This document shows positions 55,260-64,000 of a stretch of DNA of 64,000 bases, piece by piece. The notes beneath the pieces were generated by a model. That model saw nothing but the letters and a program-made list of their open reading frames with translations, had not been told where the DNA came from and made no database searches. Both the position numbers and the translations under genes were made by a program. The stretch is from the NCBI RefSeq assembly GCF_020080835.1, contig NC_058165.1:14873915-14937914 (forward strand). The letters run 5' to 3'. How positions within the stretch are numbered: the stretch's first letter is position 1; every line of letters begins with the position of its first letter. Source of the DNA: Cotesia glomerata. Its lineage: Eukaryota; Arthropoda; Insecta; Hymenoptera; Braconidae.

Positions 55260-57229
55260 TGTAACAGGGAAAATCGAACTTCCCGGGGTCATTATCGACC
55301 CCGATAATTGACGCACGGTAGGTAAGGGTTTTCCCTTACTTTTCGATTTTTGACAAGAGTTTCGACTTGTCACCGGGCGTGCTAATCAAGATTCCCCACT
55401 ACTGTTCCCGGAAAATGAAGCGGGGCGTAACAATAGGAAAGTTCGAGAGCCTGAGCTGAGGGTTATAAAAGAGCGAGCACGAAAAACATCGAGGCTTTTT
55501 CCCTTCTGGAAGCCAGTGGCCTTTTGCCTTTTGTGAATCAGTGACCTTGTTGAGATTAGATAAGTCAAGAGAGTGCAGTTTTGAACGCCGACGATAGAAA
55601 GCAACTACTGAGGAGTTTATTACGGTATTTGGAATTGGACAAGCCCTGACCGGAAGCTAACATAGTGGTTTGAGACGACAAGACGTCAAGCGGCGGAGCC
55701 AGCCAAGTTGGACCGGAGTATCAGTCGTCGTTGGATAAAACAATAATTGAGTCTCCAGGTATTTTCGATTTTTTTAGGCCAAAATTGATTATTAATTTAA
55801 TTAAGAGGCTGAAATAATTAAAATTAATTTCTCGAGCGGTCATTTTTATATTAGCAAGTTTTGTACTTTAGAAATTCATGCGCCAAGGTCATTTAGCTAG
55901 TTTTTGTTATTGGATATTTATTTTAAAAGAAGGAGATTAAGAGTTTATTTGTGAATTTACTGTAGAGAATTTATAAGTAATTTATTATAGGCCTGTTGGC
56001 TATGATAAATTAATTTTAGTTAAGAATTTTCAAGATACAAAGAAAAGTAAATTTGAATAAGAAATGAAAATGCGTAATTAAGTCAGTGAAGGTCATTCTA
56101 GAATGTATGTAGTTAAGAGTTGTATTGAGACGCTTAGGATTCGAATAGTTGATGTTTAGAATTTTGTCTAGGAAGATTAAATTTAGTAAATCCTGTAATG
56201 AGTTCAGTAGAATTTATTAATTGAAAATATTAGTAGAAAATTTAGTAAGTGAACTAGTACAGAAATTTAGTGATTATGTAATGTAGTAAAATTTATTTGC
56301 AGTAAACAAGTGTTGGCGTAAAATTTAGTAGATTATGATAGTATTGTAAAGTTTTGGAAAATTAAATTTAGGCCGGTGGATAAATGTAATTGAATTGTTT
56401 AAGTTAGAAAAGTGCTAAATCAATTATTAAATAATTGATTGAATTAAGGATAATTTATTAGATAAATTCGATAAGAAAATTTGGTGAATTTGGTAAATTT
56501 AGTTAATCTGGAGATTAAATTTATTTAAGGAAAATTGGTTAAAATTTTATTTAAGAAAATTTGAGAAATGAAGTTAACGTCCGGTGGATGATTTTATATG
56601 GAATTGAATAAGATTATATGGTATTCCGTCAGGTAGACGAGGTTGTTTATGTGAAAGTAGTTCAGATAATTGAATAATTAAGAAGTTTTTATTGGGTAAA
56701 ATATGTTGTTTGTTATTCCGTCAGTTGGACGAGGGTTTAAGAAATTAAGAATCTAGATGCGTAATGGTCTATGATTAAATTTAGAAATTAGGAATCTAGA
56801 TGCGTAATGGTCTATGATTGAATTAGGAAATTAAGGATAGATGCGTAATGGTCTATGTAGAGTTAAGAAATTAAGAAGATAGATGCGTAATGATCTATAG
56901 TTGAAAGAATTTAAGGATATTTAGTTATAAGTTTTGGCAAGTGCCTGCGTAGGTGAGAGGTCCTCACAATTAAGTAATTGATAGGTTAATTTTAAGGGTA
57001 ATATTATTAAGGAATTTTGTTAAAATAAAATTGTTTATATTGAATAAATAATTAAATTGTTAATAATTGTTTCTCAGTATTAATTTTTCAGCCTTTCTCA
57101 ACTTCTCACGACCCGATCTTTCCTTCTCATGCTCCCCGGTTTCTGGGACACCGAGTATAAAATCCCAGTGGCGCCCTTTTCAAAGAGGAAAGGGGTGACC
57201 AATTGGACAGGGCTAACCACCCCGTTACA
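55260..57229. mobile_element. Solo LTR, 1,970 bp, in LINE copy B
   Basis: Starts TGTAACAGGGAAAATCG and ends ACCCCGTTACA, with imperfect inverted ends TGTAACAGGG / CCCCGTTACA. The 4-bp target duplication AGAT (55256-55259 and 57230-57233) lies exactly at the edges. The interior has a TATA-like GGGTTATAAAAGAGCG near 55460, repeated 'gatgcgtaatggtctat' units (about 56755-56900), and no Pol frame. A long-LTR retroelement that recombined to a single LTR is the simplest reading. The strand cannot be fixed beyond the TATA hint (+). Confidence 0.8.
56750..56905 (+). repeat. Short tandem repeat inside the solo LTR
   Basis: Four copies of 'agatgcgtaatg(g/a)tctat' spaced 35-55 bp. Confidence 0.7.
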
Positions 57230-57233
57230 AGAT

Positions 57234-57582
57234 GCAATGTTGTCGAATCAAACTGCTTGGAACGCTACAAGCACTTTTGCCACAGAAGTGCTTACAGAGC
57301 TGCGTTCCATTGAAAGAAAAAGAGCAAATGACAGAAACTAGAAGGAAGGAAAAATAACACCTTAGCCACCAGAAGGAATAGCGGTAGCTGGATCCTCCCC
57401 TCACGAAGTAATGCCTGACGGCGGTTTCCATGAGGGATTAGAGGAAAGAAGAAAAGGGGTTTAGGGTTTAGTGGGTAGGGGCGTTAGGGTCGAGTTTTAG
57501 TATGACACTGCGTCGAGTCGCCACATATCCAGGCCAAACAACTATGCCTGGAATCCGTAAGAAGGATTCCCCCCCCTAAGAT
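57234..57582 (+). pseudogene. LINE copy B 3' end of ORF2 and 3' untranslated part
   Basis: ORF2 ends ...NATSTFATEVLTELRSIERKR... at the TAG near 57341, then the family 3' part with 'ggggtttagggtttagtgggtagggg' and the terminal hairpin. Confidence 0.85.
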
Positions 57583-57592
57583 AAAAAAAAAA

Positions 57593-57633
<41 letters not shown>
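57583..57633 (+). repeat. Poly(A) and (AC)n between copies B and C
   Basis: A14 then about 18 AC units, ending directly at the broken end of copy C. Confidence 0.95.
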
Positions 57634-57636
<3 letters not shown>

Positions 57637-57639
57637 AAT

Positions 57640-59247
57640 TCCATCTAGTTCCTGCGATTGCCTCTTTGGCCGTATTAACAACCAGTTTGATTGCGTCCAG
57701 GGTTGATCGTCCTTTCCGGAATCCATACTGATTGTCTGCCAGGAGTGGGTCGACTACTGCTTCAATTCTCTGGTGAATTATGCGTTCAAATATCTTACTC
57801 GCTGTATCTAGCATGCAAAGTGGGCGGTAAGATGACGGTTCATCCGGTGGTTTCTTCCCTTTAGATAACAGTACCAATCGTTGCTGTTTCCACTTATGCG
57901 GGAAAGTCCCCTCCTTAAGGCATGAATTATAAACGTCTAGGAATAATGTTGGAGCTGCCTTTATGATGGTTTTCAAGGCTATATTAGGGATTCCGTCCAA
58001 TCCCGGCGCTTTATTATTCCCTACACGGTTACAGGCCTCCAGCAGTTCTTCTTCAGTGACAGGTGGAGTGTCATCCAGTTCGCCTGGCGCGAACTGGTAA
58101 TCGAAGTTGCGTTGCTGTGGGAATAGTGCAGTGACGATTTTCTGGAGAAGTTGAGGACACGTAGGTGATGGCATTTGTTGTTTTTTTAGGTGGGTCATAA
58201 CCACCTTATAAGGCCTACCCCACACGTCTTTATCCACCTCGTTGATGAGCTCTTTCCAGCATTGTCTCTTACTATCCTTGATAGCTTTGTTCAATGATCG
58301 ACGGGCTTTTTTGTATTCTGCGACCAGCTCCGCAGAGTTAGGTCGTCGATAGCCACGCTGGGATATTCTTCTTTTCTTTAGACACTCTTTCCGAAGAACA
58401 CTGATGTGGTCGTTCCACCAGTGCACTGCCGGGCGTTGGCTTATGCTGTGTTTCCGGACCATACTGGCGTCACAGGCCTGGACAACTCTTTTCATCAGGT
58501 CCTTGGTCATTTCTTCTGCGGATCCAGTAGTAATCGGTTCACTACTAAGGGCTATCACCAATGTGCTTGTGTCAAAAGGCTTCACTTTCCATCCAATGGT
58601 ATTGAATGACTTGATTGGTCTTCTTGTATTCCGGTCATGTGATATTTCCCAGAGATTTGCCTTGTGGTCACTGGCTGTGTAGATATCCATCACCTTCCAG
58701 TCGTATTTCCCACTGATGAGGCTGCTGCTGACGAAAGTGAGATCTACGATAGAGCTTGCTTCTTCTTTAGTATAGGTTGGCGTATCACCACTGTTGAGCT
58801 GGACTACATCTAGTGTAGAGAAAGCTTCTAGGGATGCTTTTCCTCGCGCATTTGTCTGCTTGCTGCCCCAGTCTACTGCTCAGGAGTTGAAGTCACCGGC
58901 AATCGCGATCGGATAGTGCTGCTTGGCGTCCTCGGTCAGTTGTCCAAGAATTCAGTGAATTCAACAATGGATAGGCTAGGTGGTGCATAACAGCAGTAGA
59001 AACGGATGCCGTTTACTGTTGCTGCTACAAAGCCGGCATTATCATTGTTAACTACACTCTGGAAGGGATGCTTACCACAAGACCAAATGACAGCCTTGGT
59101 GGTGCTGTCAGATTCCCAAGGCTGGGTATTCAGGTATCTGTATGGCTCTGCTATCATTACTAAGTCTAACTCTAGTTCTCTTGCTGTTTGCATAAGCAGA
59201 TCATGTGCAGCTTCGCAATGGTTTAGGTTTAGCTGCAATATCTTCAT
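57640..59247 (-). pseudogene. LINE copy C ORF2, frameshifted, stops at mid-RT
   Basis: Endonuclease from MKILQLNLNHCEAAH. A one-base deletion in an A run at about 58938-58940 shifts frame after EFLD, and a TGA replaces the Trp codon of GDFNSW near 58878. The frame is open again from about 58693 to the break, through SYRPLCMLDTASKIFE and YGFRKGRSTLDAI. The YADD box is absent because the 3' half is missing. Confidence 0.88.
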
Positions 59248-60617
59248 GTCTGTTTGTTTGTTATCTTCTGGAGTTCCTCTTTAAATACTGGGCACCTGGA
59301 TGCGCCGGCATGATGAGCCGAGTTCTCCGCACTTTGATCCGCGCATAATACACATTTCGCTGGGTTTTTGCATTCAGCAATCTTGTGTCCCTCTTGTCCG
59401 CACCTAATACATAGCTTAGACCGATCCACATTGTTCTTGCACTGGGATCCAAGATGTCCAAAGTGCCAGCACTTGAAACATTGGATTGGTCTCCTCGTAG
59501 CTCGGATTCGGCAGTTGGCCCAGCCGATCCGGACTTTACCGCTTCCTGTCAATATCTTCCGCGCTGCAGCTGCTGGTAGTGTCACAACAGCTGTCTGAGT
59601 ACCTCTGTAGGCCTTATGAATCTTAATTGTCCCTAGTGGTATCTCGCAGGTTTCTCCGATTTCCGTTTGCAAGGCAGCCTGAATATCCTCCTTGGTTGTG
59701 GTACCGTCAAGATCTCGGATTTCGACGTCTTCCTGTGGCCCTTTGCAGATTACCTTTGCGTCTTCTTGGAGGATGTCCGCGATGGTCTTCTGTAAGGCTT
59801 GGCCTCGGTCAGCGCTCTTCTTCGAAAGCGTAATCAGCAAGCTTCCGGTCCTAGTTCTTTGGATCTTATCCACTGTAGTACGGACCTGTTCGTCAGGGAC
59901 GTCCTGCTTTATTCGCTTCAGAATTTCAGCATACTTTGCCGTCTCTGCGGGGCGGATGATCAGTGCGTCCAGCCTGATCCGTTTGCGCGGTTCTTTCCGA
60001 TCAGGCTCTGGCCTGGACTTCTTCGGCGGTTGCTTCTGGAGCTTTTCTACTGCTTGCTCTCTCTTGGACTTCCTTGACTGGACTTTTTGCCATTCATTCA
60101 CCTCCTTTTTTCCGCCGTTCTGTGTAACTGCGTTTTTCGGGGGACTTGGTTTAAGGTCCTTCTTCTTCTTTGTACGGCTGGTCATTGAGTCTGGGGAATT
60201 TCGTTCTTTCCTTTTCCCGGGCCTGATATCAGTTCCAGTTTCCTCTCCGTCTTCAACAACTGACTCGACGTCACCCTCGCCACCTGTGTCCATCTCCTCG
60301 ACAAACGTGTCGGCTTTTGCTGGTGAAACCGCTGTCACACTCGTCTTCATAACGATATTACCGTGTTGTTGTTGGATCTCCTGCCATTCTTGGTCCAGTT
60401 TTTTGAACCTTCTCAGGGCACTGCAGATGTTCGTCGACTTCGACTTGATCTCCTTGTGGACATTTTGCTTGGTTTGGAGAAAGTCCTGCAGTCCACTGAC
60501 TAGCTTCTCCAGATGTGCCAGCGCATCTGTCCTCTTCATCTTTGCACTAAGTAGCAGTGCGTCTTGCTGGGCATGAGGCCCGTTTTCACTCTTGTTTGTT
60601 TCCTGTGCATTACTCAT
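59244..60617 (-). CDS. LINE copy C ORF1 (Gag-like), complete
   Basis: 457 residues starting MSNAQETNKSENGP. The N-terminal half has a helical stretch (about 25-95) and basic/acidic low complexity (GKRKERNSPDS, RTKKKKDLKP). The C-terminal half has an RNA-binding region and three zinc knuckles (CFKCWHFGHLGSQC, CIRCGQEGHKIAEC, CVLCADQ...). This is the only full ORF1 of the family in the window and shows that copy A lacks about 165 N-terminal residues. Its stop overlaps the ORF2 start (ATGA). Confidence 0.9.
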   Translation of the reverse strand: MSNAQETNKSENGPHAQQDALLLSAKMKRTDALAHLEKLVSGLQDFLQTKQNVHKEIKSKSTNICSALRRFKKLDQEWQEIQQQHGNIVMKTSVTAVSPAKADTFVEEMDTGGEGDVESVVEDGEETGTDIRPGKRKERNSPDSMTSRTKKKKDLKPSPPKNAVTQNGGKKEVNEWQKVQSRKSKREQAVEKLQKQPPKKSRPEPDRKEPRKRIRLDALIIRPAETAKYAEILKRIKQDVPDEQVRTTVDKIQRTRTGSLLITLSKKSADRGQALQKTIADILQEDAKVICKGPQEDVEIRDLDGTTTKEDIQAALQTEIGETCEIPLGTIKIHKAYRGTQTAVVTLPAAAARKILTGSGKVRIGWANCRIRATRRPIQCFKCWHFGHLGSQCKNNVDRSKLCIRCGQEGHKIAECKNPAKCVLCADQSAENSAHHAGASRCPVFKEELQKITNKQT

Positions 60618-61160
60618 ACTCTTTAATTTACTAGCGCATCGTACGGAGTGGAGCGGGTTGCCATAACTAGGAACGGGTGTACCCTCGGAGATAGTACTCC
60701 TACCCCAGTTCCCTGAGGCCTAGCCGACACTTAGCCAGTCCCGGAATACACGGACGGACTAGACTCGCTCGGAGCGGTGAAGATTCCGATCTCTAACACT
60801 CACTGCGTACTTCCTGATCAAGGCCCGAAGTGGCTGGCTCCTGATCCACTGCTGCAACTTACACCTCGGTAGAGCAAGCTCACATCAGCCGTGGCCTGCA
60901 TCGTCGGAAACTACGATACAGGTTCCGGTCACTCCCAGTGGGTCACAGCAGAGAACGATCGTCTTGTTAGGTCAGTTAGTGTGACCAACCCATTAAAGGG
61001 GAGTTTTGTCCACGGGAGCGTATTTTGTTTGGTTATTTTGCTTGGCTCCTACCCGCTGTACCTCATCAACTAAGAGATTAAGTGTCATCCAAGGACAGCG
61101 AGCGTTCTCCCATCCGCTCGGGGAGACGCGCCCGGTAGCAGTATCTCTTCTGCCCCGAGT
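60618..61160 (-). other. LINE copy C 5' leader
   Basis: GC-richer non-coding sequence preceding ORF1, starting next to (AC)n at its 5' edge. It probably contains the internal promoter of the element; no motif is assigned. Short frames on the opposite strand are not believed. Confidence 0.6.
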
Positions 61161-61183
61161 GAGTGTGTGTGTGTGTGTGTGTG
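61161..61183 (-). repeat. (GT)n between copies C and D
   Basis: About 11 GT units separate the 5' end of copy C from the A tail (plus-strand T6) of copy D. Confidence 0.92.
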
Positions 61184-64000
61184 TTTTTTAGGGAGGGGAA
61201 TCCTTTTTACGGATTCTAGGCATAGCTGTTTGGCCTGGATATGTGGCGACTCGACGCAGCGTCATACTAACTCGACACTAACGCCCCTACCCACTAAACC
61301 TAAACCCCTTTTCCTTCTTTCCTCTAATCCCTCATGGAAACCGCCGTCAGGCATTACTTCGTGAAGGGAGGATCTAGCTACTGCTCTTCCTTCTGGTGGC
61401 TAAAGTGTTAACTATCTTCCTTCTATCTTCTGCTATTTGCTCTTTTTCTTTCGGTGGAACGCAAGTCTTTAAGGACTTCTGTTGCAAACGTGTTGGTAGC
61501 GTTCCAGGCAGCTTCTGATGACAACATTGCTTCTACTAGTGAATCTGGTTGCATTCTCTGGTTCAGGATCCTCTCCAGTTCTTCACGCTGTGGATCGAAA
61601 CGAGGACATACAAAGAAGACGTGCTCCGCGTCTTCAGCAGCTCCTGGGCAGGACGGGCACTCCGAAGAGTCATCGTGCTTAAAGCGGTGTAGATACTCTC
61701 GAAAACACCCATGTCCCGACAACATCTGCGTAAGATAGTAATTGACCTCACCGTGATTCCGGTTAAGCCAAATGTTGACCCGAGGTATGAGACGGTGCGT
61801 CCACCTACCCTTCTCTGCAGCATCCCATTGTAGTTGCCATCGGCCTATGCTCTTCTGCCGTTCTTCAATTCTAAGTTCTTCCGGGCTCAGTGCAGTTGAC
61901 CTTTTTCGTTGGTAAAGGGCCCGTCTTTCCTCTGCTAGAACTCTAAGAGGTAGGGTTCCAGCAATGACGCACACTGCTTCTTCTGATATAGTGCGGAAGG
62001 CACTAGCTACTCGTAGGGCACTCAGTCGGTATATTGGTCCAGCTTTTCTCCATGATTCTTGGGTTTCCAGTGCATCAGCCCAAATGGATATTCCGTAAGT
62101 GAGCACTGATGTGACTACTGATGACAATAGTAGCCTCCTGCTCTGCATTGGGCCTCCGATGTTAGGCATCAGCCGTGCGAGACTAGCCCTCACTACTGAC
62201 GCTTTGGCACTGACATGTTCCACCTGCTGTTTGAAGTTGAGTCGTGCATCCAGCATCACTCCCAGATAACGGATAAATGGTTGTGATGTGATTTCTCGGT
62301 CACCGACATTAATCTTAATTGTTTCAACTTCTTTTCGGCTGGTAATAAGCACTGCTTCGGTCTTCTGCTTGGCCAGTTGTAGGTTCACTGTATCCATCCA
62401 CTGGTTGATCTTCTCAAAAGTGATGTCAAACAGATGTTGAATCTCGTCGAGGTGTTTGGCGACGATCACTGCGGCAACATCATCCGCATACGCTATCAGT
62501 TTGACACATCTTGGAAGCTTCAGTCTCAGGAGCCCGTCATACATGATATTCCACAGAAGTGGACCAAGAACAGAGCCCTGTGGCACACCACCGGTTATAT
62601 CATACTCTTTTGGACCATTCTTTGTATCGTATTTCAGCACTCTATCTGTAAAATAGCTAATCACTAGTCTGCGAAGATATGTTGGCACGTTCTTCTCGTC
62701 GAGAGCTTGCATGATGCAGTCCCAATTAGCGGAATTCAAAGCATTTTTGATGTCCAAGGCAGCCACCAGGCAGTACTTCTTCGTTCCACCCTTCCATCTA
62801 GTTCCTGCGATTGCCTCTTTGGCCGTATTAACAACCAGGTTGATCGCGTCCAGGGTTGATCGTCCTTTCCGGAATCCATACTGGTTGTCTGCCAAGAGTG
62901 GGTCGACTACTGCATCTATTCGCTGATGGATGATACGCTCAAATATCTTACCCGCCGTATCTAGCATGCAGAGTGGTCGGTAAGATGACGGTTCTTCTGG
63001 CGGTTTCTTTCCTTTAGGTAAAAGTACTAACCGTTGCTGTTTCCACTTACGAGGAAAAGTCCCTTCCTTGAGGCATGCGTTGTAAGCGTCTAGAAATAAT
63101 GTTGGTGCTGCCTTTATGATGGTTTTCAAGGCTATATTAGGGATTCCGTCCAATCCCGGCGCTTTATTATTTCCTACCCGATTACAGGCCTCCAACAATT
63201 CTTCTTCAGTGACAGGTGGAATGTCGTCCAGTTCATCTTGCGTTGACTGATAATTGAGACTGTGTTGCTGTGGAAACAGCGCAGTGACGATTTTCTGAAG
63301 GAGTTGGGGACACGTAGGTGACGGCATTTGTTGTTTCTTCAGGTGCGTCATGACCACCTTATACGGCCGACCCCACACGTCTTTGTCGACCTCGTATATG
63401 AGCTCTTTCCAGCATCTTCTTTTGCTCTCTTTTATGGCCTTATTAAGTTCACGACGAGCTCTTTTGTACTCTGCGATCAGCACTGCAGAGTAAGGTCGTT
63501 GATAGCCACGCTGTGATATTCTTCTCTTTCGATGACACTCTTTACGGAGGTTGCTGATATGATCATTCCACCAGTGTACCGCAGGTCTTGAATTCATAAC
63601 ACGTTTGCGAGGCATACTGGCATCACAAGCTTGTGTTACTCGCATCATCAGAGCCTTAGTATGTTCTTCTGCACATCCAGTCTCTATCGGATCACTATCG
63701 AGGGCTGTTAGCAATACTTCTGGGTCAAGAGATTTCACCTTCCAACCGACGGTGTTAAATTGCTTGATAGGCCCCAGGAGGTTCTGGTCGTTTGACGTTT
63801 CCCAGAGTATCGCATGATGGTCACTGGCAGTGTAGATGTCCAGTACCTTCCAGTTAGTGTTACCTTTAGCAAGGCTGGTACTGACAAAAGTGACGTCTAC
63901 AATCGAGCTTGCGTCACCTTTGGTGTAGGTCGGTGTGTCACCACTGTTGAGCAAGACTACGTCTAGTGTAGAAAGAGCTTCTAGCAGCTCTCTTCCTCGT
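61184..64000 (-). mobile_element. R1-clade LINE copy D, continues past the window
   Basis: The minus-strand 3' end has a short A tail, then the family 3' part (mirrored 'cccctacccactaaacc' etc.), then ORF2. The 5' part lies beyond position 64000. Confidence 0.9.
61423..64000 (-). CDS. LINE copy D ORF2, partial at window edge
   Basis: At least 843 codons open; the frame continues to the window edge, so the first ~140 residues (most of the endonuclease N terminus) are off the window. SDHHAILW, NNKAPGLDGIP, SYRPLCMLDTAGKIFE, GVPQGSVLGPLLWN, YADDVAAVIV and the CPSCPGAAEDAEHVFFVC finger are all present without interruption. Differs from copy A at many codons, so a distinct insertion rather than a duplicate. 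Confidence 0.92.
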   Translation of the reverse strand, partial: RGRELLEALSTLDVVLLNSGDTPTYTKGDASSIVDVTFVSTSLAKGNTNWKVLDIYTASDHHAILWETSNDQNLLGPIKQFNTVGWKVKSLDPEVLLTALDSDPIETGCAEEHTKALMMRVTQACDASMPRKRVMNSRPAVHWWNDHISNLRKECHRKRRISQRGYQRPYSAVLIAEYKRARRELNKAIKESKRRCWKELIYEVDKDVWGRPYKVVMTHLKKQQMPSPTCPQLLQKIVTALFPQQHSLNYQSTQDELDDIPPVTEEELLEACNRVGNNKAPGLDGIPNIALKTIIKAAPTLFLDAYNACLKEGTFPRKWKQQRLVLLPKGKKPPEEPSSYRPLCMLDTAGKIFERIIHQRIDAVVDPLLADNQYGFRKGRSTLDAINLVVNTAKEAIAGTRWKGGTKKYCLVAALDIKNALNSANWDCIMQALDEKNVPTYLRRLVISYFTDRVLKYDTKNGPKEYDITGGVPQGSVLGPLLWNIMYDGLLRLKLPRCVKLIAYADDVAAVIVAKHLDEIQHLFDITFEKINQWMDTVNLQLAKQKTEAVLITSRKEVETIKINVGDREITSQPFIRYLGVMLDARLNFKQQVEHVSAKASVVRASLARLMPNIGGPMQSRRLLLSSVVTSVLTYGISIWADALETQESWRKAGPIYRLSALRVASAFRTISEEAVCVIAGTLPLRVLAEERRALYQRKRSTALSPEELRIEERQKSIGRWQLQWDAAEKGRWTHRLIPRVNIWLNRNHGEVNYYLTQMLSGHGCFREYLHRFKHDDSSECPSCPGAAEDAEHVFFVCPRFDPQREELERILNQRMQPDSLVEAMLSSEAAWNATNTFATEVLKDLRSTERKRANSRR

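Larger units (their letters stand above)
50800..57596 (+). mobile_element. R1-clade LINE copy B (3' half), split by two insertions
   Basis: Starts inside ORF2 at AGATGGAAGGGTGG right after (AC)n. Pieces: 50800-51994, then about 55179-55259, then 57230-57582, with the family's 3' end and an A tail to 57596. Interrupted by a CR1/L2-like LINE (51995-55178) and a solo LTR (55260-57229). It looks like the missing 3' half of copy C. Confidence 0.85.
57634..61160 (-). mobile_element. R1-clade LINE copy C (5' half), full 5' end, 3' part missing
   Basis: On the minus strand: a ~540-bp 5' leader, complete ORF1, and ORF2 up to the GTRW codons, where it stops at ...AGATGGAATTCTA and passes into (GT)n. 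LINEs normally lose 5' ends, so loss of a 3' end is odd. The breakpoint coincides with the first bases of copy B. Confidence 0.88.

Overview
This window is AT-rich eukaryotic DNA. It has spliced genes, GT...AG introns, a 5S rRNA gene, R1-clade and CR1/L2-like non-LTR retrotransposons, hAT, MULE and Ty3/Gypsy elements, and many palindromic repeats. The repertoire fits an arthropod, most likely an insect; a hymenopteran such as a parasitoid wasp is plausible but not proven. I see no intact ordinary host protein gene. Almost everything is mobile DNA, much of it nested.

Layout. (1) 0.6-4.0 kb: a foldback element built of GATCAG/CATG satellite, with smaller palindromic elements and two tRNA-like composite repeats inside or beside it. 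(2) 5.0-12.1 kb: a multi-exon gene ending in a partial BEN domain, whose third visible exon is split by a 5,828-bp hAT transposon (5949-11776, perfect 8-bp target duplication GCTGAAGA). The hAT has ~0.73-kb terminal inverted repeats, tRNA-like Pol III units inside those repeats, a transposase with one in-frame stop, and a set of 3' hairpins. (3) 12.9-42.6 kb: a giant inverted-repeat element. Its ~5.2-kb arms are nearly identical, and each holds a decayed BEN-domain gene and a satellite array. The centre holds two divergent genes: a FAR1-type/PHD-finger gene on the minus strand and a FAR1-MULE-SWIM transposase on the plus strand. Every intron of both genes contains a palindrome with a CACGC-N-GCGTG core, and the same core recurs in the arm satellites. 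A CsRn1-like Gypsy element (20646-25659) sits between the two genes, and a non-LTR element (36154-41826) sits in the right arm only. (4) 42.6-46.5 kb: intergenic DNA with a 5S rRNA gene, a MITE-like foldback, and a broken gene of a DDE-like family. (5) 46.6-64.0 kb: four copies of an R1-clade LINE joined through (AC)n tracts. They are A (+), B (+, 5' part missing), C (-, 3' part missing) and D (-, running off the window). B and C together look like one element whose 3' half was inverted. B is further split by a CR1/L2-like LINE and by a ~2-kb solo LTR.

How the parts work together. The strongest candidate for something undescribed is the 12.9-42.6 kb element: a MULE-type transposon with very long palindromic ends, a captured BEN gene in those ends, a second FAR1-type protein, and a common palindromic motif in all its non-coding parts. 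With the Gypsy and LINE insertions subtracted it would be about 19 kb.

Limits: all exon, domain and family calls come from reading the sequence by eye. No database search or alignment program was run.
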